A stretch of DNA of 64,000 nucleotides from Cytophagales bacterium Alg240-R148 (GTDB taxonomy: Bacteria > Bacteroidota > Bacteroidia > Cytophagales > Cyclobacteriaceae). The notes under the pieces were generated by a model that was not told the origin of the DNA, ran no database searches, and worked only from the letters and a program-made list of their open reading frames with translations. Positions within the stretch are counted from its first letter, which is position 1, and each line of letters begins with the position of its first letter. The stretch covers positions 981,521 through 1,045,520 of the forward strand of contig LS999826.1 in NCBI GenBank assembly GCA_900537185.1. Reading direction: 5' to 3'. The position numbers and the translations under genes were made by a program. This document shows positions 59,781 through 64,000 of this stretch, in pieces.

Positions 59781-61067
59781 TTATCTTTTTTCCAATGTTT
59801 GATACGGTCTTTCAGTGTAACCAGTATAGATTTGTCTTGGTCTACCGATAGGCTCATTATTTTCTCTCATTTCTTTCCATTGTGCAATCCACCCAGGAAG
59901 TCTACCTAAAGCAAACATTACAGTGAACATTTCTACTGGCATGCCCAATGCTCTGTATATGATGCCCGAATAGAAATCAACATTCGGATAAAGTGATCTG
60001 TCAATGAAATATTGATCTTTTAAAGCAATTTCTTCCAATCCCTTGGCGATATCTAAAATAGGATCGTTCACGCCTAATTTTGCTAGAACGTCATCGGCTG
60101 CCTTTTTGATTATTTTGGCTCTAGGGTCAAAGTTTTTGTATACTCTATGGCCAAATCCCATTAACCTAAATGGATCGTTTTTGTCTTTGGCTTTGTCCAT
60201 CCATTTAGCTGTGTCTCCACCGTCTTTTTGAATGTTTTCCAGCATTTCAATTACTGCTTGGTTGGCGCCACCGTGAAGTGGTCCCCAAAGGGCATTGATA
60301 CCAGCTGAAATGGAGGCGTACAAACTTGCCTGAGAGGATCCAACAATTCTTACCGTCGAAGTCGAACAGTTTTGTTCGTGGTCGGCATGAAGGATCAATA
60401 ATTTATCTAAAGCACTTGAAACTACGGGATCTACAACAAAATCCTCGGCAGGGTGCTGGAACATCATTTTAAGGAAGTTAGAGCAATAGTCCAGTTTGTT
60501 GTCAGGGTAATTCACTGGGTGGCCTACTTCATTTTTATAAGACCAAGCTGCAAATGTTGGCATTTTTGCCAATATCCTAATTATGGATAATTCAACTGCA
60601 TCTGCAGATCTATTGGGGTCTAATGATTCTGGGTAAAATGCCGTTAAAGAGGTTACCAAAGAAGATAAAACACCCATTGGATGTGCATTAGAAGGGAAAC
60701 CATCTAATATTTTTTTATAGTCTTCGTGTACCAACGTATGGCTCTTAATTCTGTTAATGAAGTTGTCATGCTCCGATTTGTTCGGAAGCTCTCCATTAAT
60801 TAACAAATAGGATACTTCTAAAAAACTTGATTTTTCGGCTAATTCTTCGATCGAATATCCTCGGTACCTTAGAATACCGTTTTCGCCATCTAGGTATGTG
60901 ATGGCACTTTTTGTAGAACCGGTGTTTTTAAACCCTGGATCAATGGTGATGAGTCCTGATTGAGCACGTAGCTTTGCTATATCAATAGCTTTTTCGTTTT
61001 CTACGCCGCCAATAACAGGAAGTTCAATTGATTTACCGTCTACTTTAATTTCTGCGAATTCTGACAT
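59781..61067 (-). CDS. gltA: Citrate synthase
   Basis: A 428-residue type II citrate synthase (E. coli: 427). Active-site segments are LWGPLHGGANQAVIEML and MGFGHRVYKNFDPRAKI, with DHEQNCSTSTVRIVGSSQASLYASI and the C-terminal RPRQIYTGYTERPY. It condenses oxaloacetate and acetyl-CoA. The frame extends to an ATG at 61151, but the usual N-terminus MSEFAEIKVDGKSIEL begins at ATG 61067. A TATATTCG box (one mismatch to TAnnTTTG) lies between the two, supporting the shorter form. Confidence 0.95.
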   Translation of the reverse strand: MSEFAEIKVDGKSIELPVIGGVENEKAIDIAKLRAQSGLITIDPGFKNTGSTKSAITYLDGENGILRYRGYSIEELAEKSSFLEVSYLLINGELPNKSEHDNFINRIKSHTLVHEDYKKILDGFPSNAHPMGVLSSLVTSLTAFYPESLDPNRSADAVELSIIRILAKMPTFAAWSYKNEVGHPVNYPDNKLDYCSNFLKMMFQHPAEDFVVDPVVSSALDKLLILHADHEQNCSTSTVRIVGSSQASLYASISAGINALWGPLHGGANQAVIEMLENIQKDGGDTAKWMDKAKDKNDPFRLMGFGHRVYKNFDPRAKIIKKAADDVLAKLGVNDPILDIAKGLEEIALKDQYFIDRSLYPNVDFYSGIIYRALGMPVEMFTVMFALGRLPGWIAQWKEMRENNEPIGRPRQIYTGYTERPYQTLEKR

Positions 61068-61160
61068 ATTTTCAACATTGTTTTTGGGTTGTTGGGAATT
61101 GAGAGTGCGAATATAGTTAAAAAAGTTCTTAAAAAGAACTAATTTAACCATTGAAGCATC

Positions 61161-61979
61161 TTAATTGTTGCCTAAAATTAATGGCATCCCATCTTTTCCA
61201 CTGCCCACAACTATCACTTTTGAGTTTGGAGATTTTGAAAGCTCTAAGGTAGCTTCAATTCCTCTCATCCGTAAAAGGTTTTCTGTTAGGGAATTGTTAA
61301 CAATGTTGTTGGCGATGGCCTCACCATCTGCTGCTATCCTTTTTCTTTCTGCTTCCGCTTTTTCTTTGTCTAATTTAAATTTATAAGCCAAAGCTTCTTG
61401 CTCTTGTTTGAGTTTGTTCTCAATTGCTAGTTTAATCTGCTCTGGCAAAACAATCGACCGGATCAGACAGGCAGACATGTGTATGTTGTTTTGCTGTAAA
61501 ACTATTTCGGCCACTTCTTCAATTTTTGATTCTACTTCGGGTCGTTTGGTGGAGTAAATTTCTTCGGCAGTATACTGTCCCATCACTTGCCTTACCGTTG
61601 ACCTAATTTCAGGGATTACCAATCTGGTAATAAATTGTCTGTTGAAGGTTTCGTGTAAATAACCAATTTTATCGTATTCGGGATAAAACCTTGAAGTAAC
61701 ATCCACATTGATGGACAAACCATTTTTGTCCATCACGTCCATTTTTTCTTCAATGGTATTTTCGGATACTTCGTATACAATGGCATCGTTCCAAGGTGCT
61801 TTTATTTGCAAGCCAGGAGTGAGTACGTTTTCTTTGTCCAGACCATTGCTAAATTGATAGAAAATTACAGCACGTTCGTTGGAGGCTATTTTGAAAAATA
61901 TTTGTGAAGAAAAGGCAAATACAAATATAATTCCTAATACAGCTATGATTATGATAGGTACAAATTTTTTGCTATTCAT
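61161..61979 (-). CDS. Prohibitin-type SPFH/band 7 membrane protein
   Basis: A 272-residue protein with one N-terminal membrane helix (about 8-27) and an SPFH domain (about 28-200). The domain carries NERAVIFYQFSNG, PGLQIKAPWNDAIVYEV and VIPEIRSTVRQVMGQYTAEEIYSTKR. A charged coiled coil follows (KLKQEQEALAYKFKLDKEKAEAERKRI). Prohibitins form large rings that organise membranes and control the FtsH protease. It lies between a DUF445 gene (15 bp away) and citrate synthase, all on the minus strand. Confidence 0.92.
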   Translation of the reverse strand: MNSKKFVPIIIIAVLGIIFVFAFSSQIFFKIASNERAVIFYQFSNGLDKENVLTPGLQIKAPWNDAIVYEVSENTIEEKMDVMDKNGLSINVDVTSRFYPEYDKIGYLHETFNRQFITRLVIPEIRSTVRQVMGQYTAEEIYSTKRPEVESKIEEVAEIVLQQNNIHMSACLIRSIVLPEQIKLAIENKLKQEQEALAYKFKLDKEKAEAERKRIAADGEAIANNIVNNSLTENLLRMRGIEATLELSKSPNSKVIVVGSGKDGMPLILGNN

Positions 61980-61994
61980 TGTTAGTATGTTTGA

Positions 61995-62591
61995 TTACAT
62001 ACCAAATTTAATTATAAATACCTGTATTATACCAATTATAAAGCCTAGAATACCGCCAAGTAATTCAATTAGTCTGAATTCTTTCTTCATGATGCTAAAA
62101 AGAATGTCTTCGAACTTATCAGAAGAGAAATTGACCACTTTATCATACACAATTTTTTCAATGTCTACTTCCTTTTGAATTTTATCGGCTAACGAGCCCA
62201 TGACTTGTGGAAAGGCCGCCATAAATTCGGCCATCAAAGTCTCTTTAATTTTACCCTTTATAGAGTCGTTTAAGAACATGGCCAACATGGGCATGCTAGC
62301 GGCGAGTTTTTCGTTAAGAAAAATTTCAATTCGTTCTTCAACTACACCCGATGCGGTGTCTAAAGTAGCAGGATCCTCAAATTTGTGTTTGATGTCTTCG
62401 ATCGAAAACAATTCAGTTGCTACAATTTTACCCAATCGCTCGGCCAATTTCTTCTGCCTTTTTGGGAATACTCCTTGAATTTTGAAAATTAATAGGTTTA
62501 CTGGTTTCCTAGGATGGAAAAGCATTTTTACGGCAATGTAGTTGGTAACCCAACCAATAAGTGCAGATATAACAGGGATCAAGTATAACAT
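61995..62591 (-). CDS. DUF445 family membrane protein
   Basis: A 198-residue protein with membrane helices at both ends (about 3-20 and 172-197) and a helical middle. The N-terminus PVISALIGWVTNYIAVKMLFHPRKP and KIQGVFPKRQKKLAERLGKIVATEL are DUF445 hallmarks. Bacillus YheB is a relative; function unknown. It may share a transcript with the prohibitin gene, whose ATG is 15 bp past its stop. Confidence 0.9.
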   Translation of the reverse strand: MLYLIPVISALIGWVTNYIAVKMLFHPRKPVNLLIFKIQGVFPKRQKKLAERLGKIVATELFSIEDIKHKFEDPATLDTASGVVEERIEIFLNEKLAASMPMLAMFLNDSIKGKIKETLMAEFMAAFPQVMGSLADKIQKEVDIEKIVYDKVVNFSSDKFEDILFSIMKKEFRLIELLGGILGFIIGIIQVFIIKFGM

Positions 62592-62796
62592 ATTGTAATT
62601 GTTTGAGCCGCAAAAATAGAATAATATATTTTAAAATAACAAAGATCCCTATTTAACAATAAAGTAACCTATTGTTCATGTTCACTTGACGATAAGGTAA
62701 TCTTAGTTTGTTAATATTGTGACATAATACTTGAGTCACCTATGTCAATTCTATTTTGGACTTTTTAGGATGAGATATTGTCTTGAGGGATATGGT

Positions 62797-62825
62797 GGGA
62801 GAAACGAGGGTTTCTCCCTTTTTTT
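62797..62825 (+). terminator. Intrinsic terminator on the plus strand without a known upstream gene
   Basis: Perfect nine-bp stem GGGAGAAAC/GTTTCTCCC (62797-62805 with 62810-62818) followed by seven T on the plus strand. On the minus strand, just after the lepB stop, the stem lacks a following T-run. It may end a small plus-strand RNA. Confidence 0.65.
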
Positions 62826-62828
62826 GTT

Positions 62829-63959
62829 TTATTCAATTAAGTTGAATACACGGTTCCATCGGATTAGATCCAACCAGCTGCCATCATTGTCATAACTCAT
62901 CCATATAATAAATGCCTTTCCTACAATGTGGTCTTCGGGTACAAATCCCCAGTATCTAGAGTCCAATGAATTGTCTCTGTTGTCTCCCATCATGAAATAA
63001 TAATCTTGGTTGAAAGTATACTCCGTTACTTCCTGTCCATCGATGAATAACTTACCATCTTGGATGGAAGCATTTTCGTTGTGGTCATAGATGGTGATGG
63101 TCTTGCCATATTTGGCCAGGTTTTCGTCGTTTATTGCAATTTTCCAACCTTTAGAAGGGATCTGAAGAGGGCCAAAGTTGTCTCCATTCCAATCCAACTC
63201 CATGCCTCCCAATACACTGTGGTTGCCCTTTCCGGCCAAAGAATTACTCCTTTTTTCAACTTTTTCAACAAATGGTAGAGCGTTCAATTGGTCGGCAATT
63301 TCTTTGGTAATGTTCAAGCTGTAAACATACCCGTCTTGGTAATTGGTATATTGGCCTAAACTGTTCAACGGTATGTCGAATTGCCTGAAAACTCTTTCTC
63401 TAATTATGTTATTGGTGTATATTTGATAGGTATACTGCATGAATTCAGGGTTTTCACCTGGTTCGCCATTCACTACAATTGCAGAGTTTTTTATTTCTAA
63501 TACATCTCCAGCAACTGCAATGCACCTTTTGATGTAATTGGTTCGTAAGTCTACTGGGTATCCTTTTCCAGAAGAATTGCCTATATATTCACCAGGATAA
63601 TTGAAAACTACTACGTCGTTTCTTTCCACATCAGAAAAACCAGGCAATCTGTATTGCGGCAGTTGCACCCAGTCCAAGTAAGACGGAATGTTGGTTCCCC
63701 AGATTTTTTGGTGTGTTAAAGGCATTTGCAATGGCGTTTTTGGTGTTCTCGGGCCATAGTGCAATTTGCTAACAAAAAGAAAATCACCAACTAATAGTGA
63801 TTTCTCCATAGAAGGAGTAGGGATAACAAATGCTTCCATAAAAATCCATCGGATGAAAGTGGCTGCCACCACTGCAAAAATTATGGCATCTCTCCATTCT
63901 CTACCTTTGCTTTTAGGCTTTTGGTCTTTTTTATTTTTACCGAATAATTTAAATGTCAT
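62829..63959 (-). CDS. lepB: Signal peptidase I
   Basis: A 376-residue protein with an N-terminal basic cytoplasmic part and one membrane helix (about 22-42). Catalytic Ser50 lies in FVIPTPSMEKSLL and the Lys144 general base in NYIKRCIAVAGD; the late box E GDNRDNSLDSRYWGFV is present. An insertion of more than 100 residues between boxes D and E is usual for Bacteroidota enzymes. It cleaves signal peptides of the Sec pathway. The ATG at 63959 lies close to the right end of the window, so an upstream operon partner cannot be judged. Confidence 0.95.
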   Translation of the reverse strand: MTFKLFGKNKKDQKPKSKGREWRDAIIFAVVAATFIRWIFMEAFVIPTPSMEKSLLVGDFLFVSKLHYGPRTPKTPLQMPLTHQKIWGTNIPSYLDWVQLPQYRLPGFSDVERNDVVVFNYPGEYIGNSSGKGYPVDLRTNYIKRCIAVAGDVLEIKNSAIVVNGEPGENPEFMQYTYQIYTNNIIRERVFRQFDIPLNSLGQYTNYQDGYVYSLNITKEIADQLNALPFVEKVEKRSNSLAGKGNHSVLGGMELDWNGDNFGPLQIPSKGWKIAINDENLAKYGKTITIYDHNENASIQDGKLFIDGQEVTEYTFNQDYYFMMGDNRDNSLDSRYWGFVPEDHIVGKAFIIWMSYDNDGSWLDLIRWNRVFNLIE

Positions 63960-64000
63960 GGTATCTTTTTTTAGTATAAGTATTGGTCGAGTTGATTTTA

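Noticed and set aside
61068-61151. N-terminal extension of citrate synthase from the ATG at 61151
   Set aside because: The 28 extra residues have no family counterpart, and a -7-like TATATTCG lies inside the extension.
62719-62739. GTGAC-N11-GTCAC inverted repeat as a CRP-type site
   Set aside because: Five-bp arms with an 11-base spacer are too weak in isolation and the spacing does not fit the usual CRP site.
1-64000. tRNA, rRNA, CRISPR arrays, insertion sequences or prophage
   Set aside because: I saw no cloverleaf, spaced repeat array, transposase, integrase or phage structural gene; an exhaustive tRNA scan was not possible by eye.

Overview
The window looks like chromosomal DNA of a low-GC member of the Bacteroidota, most likely order Cytophagales (inference; no 16S gene is present). 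The signs are a SusC/SusD pair, a Type IX secretion (T9SS) sorting tail on a very large secreted nuclease, many lipoproteins, weak Shine-Dalgarno sites, and repeated -7 promoter boxes of the Bacteroidota form TAnnTTTG. I see no tRNA, rRNA, CRISPR array, insertion sequence or prophage, so this appears to be ordinary chromosome.

Layout. 1-6.3 kb: the start of a SusD-like lipoprotein gene, its SusC partner and a second TonB-dependent receptor. Between the two receptors is a structured RNA with its own -7 box and U-tract, here called a 6S-like RNA candidate. 6.5-10.9 kb: an FtsX/MacB-type permease and three small exported proteins of unknown function. 10.9-16.7 kb: a PIG-L deacetylase, a lipocalin-like lipoprotein, a 40-residue membrane microprotein and a sodium:solute symporter. 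16.6-22.3 kb: a DISM histidine kinase, holA, and a Cache-HAMP-GAF-PAS receptor without an output domain. 22.6-28.2 kb: the T9SS nuclease, a YdcF protein and dgkA. 28.2-30.5 kb: an arsR-arsI-phosphatase operon with no efflux pump, then an RluF-type pseudouridine synthase. 30.5-39.5 kb: a TlpA-type thioredoxin, MscS, thyA, a class IV aminotransferase, the L-serine dehydratase beta subunit, a TolC-HlyD efflux pair and a MoeB-rhodanese fusion. 39.8-45.7 kb: gltBD. 45.8-50.2 kb: a cupin, phhA, a 2-oxoacid dehydrogenase E2 and cinA. 50.3-57.4 kb: an outer-membrane protein, an FKBP, a second TlpA, tex and two proteins of unknown function. 57.4-64 kb: a fused SpmA/SpmB protein, the acbP-rsmE pair, citrate synthase, a prohibitin, a DUF445 protein and signal peptidase I.

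The most interesting element is upstream of phhA (phenylalanine 4-hydroxylase, which makes tyrosine from phenylalanine). A promoter at 46414-46444 reads into a 26-codon leader ORF with six consecutive Tyr codons. The leader is followed by a strong intrinsic terminator that sits 21 nt before the phhA start codon. The leader RNA can form a 1:2 hairpin containing the Tyr codons, a competing 2:3 antiterminator, and the 3:4 terminator. This has the full logic of classical translation-coupled attenuation, responding to charged tRNA-Tyr and controlling a tyrosine-producing enzyme. I do not know of a published description of a Tyr-leader attenuator on phhA.

Several long reading frames reach upstream to TTG or GTG codons. 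Where a -7 box covers such a codon, or a normal signal peptide begins further in, I moved the start to the internal ATG and say so in the entry.
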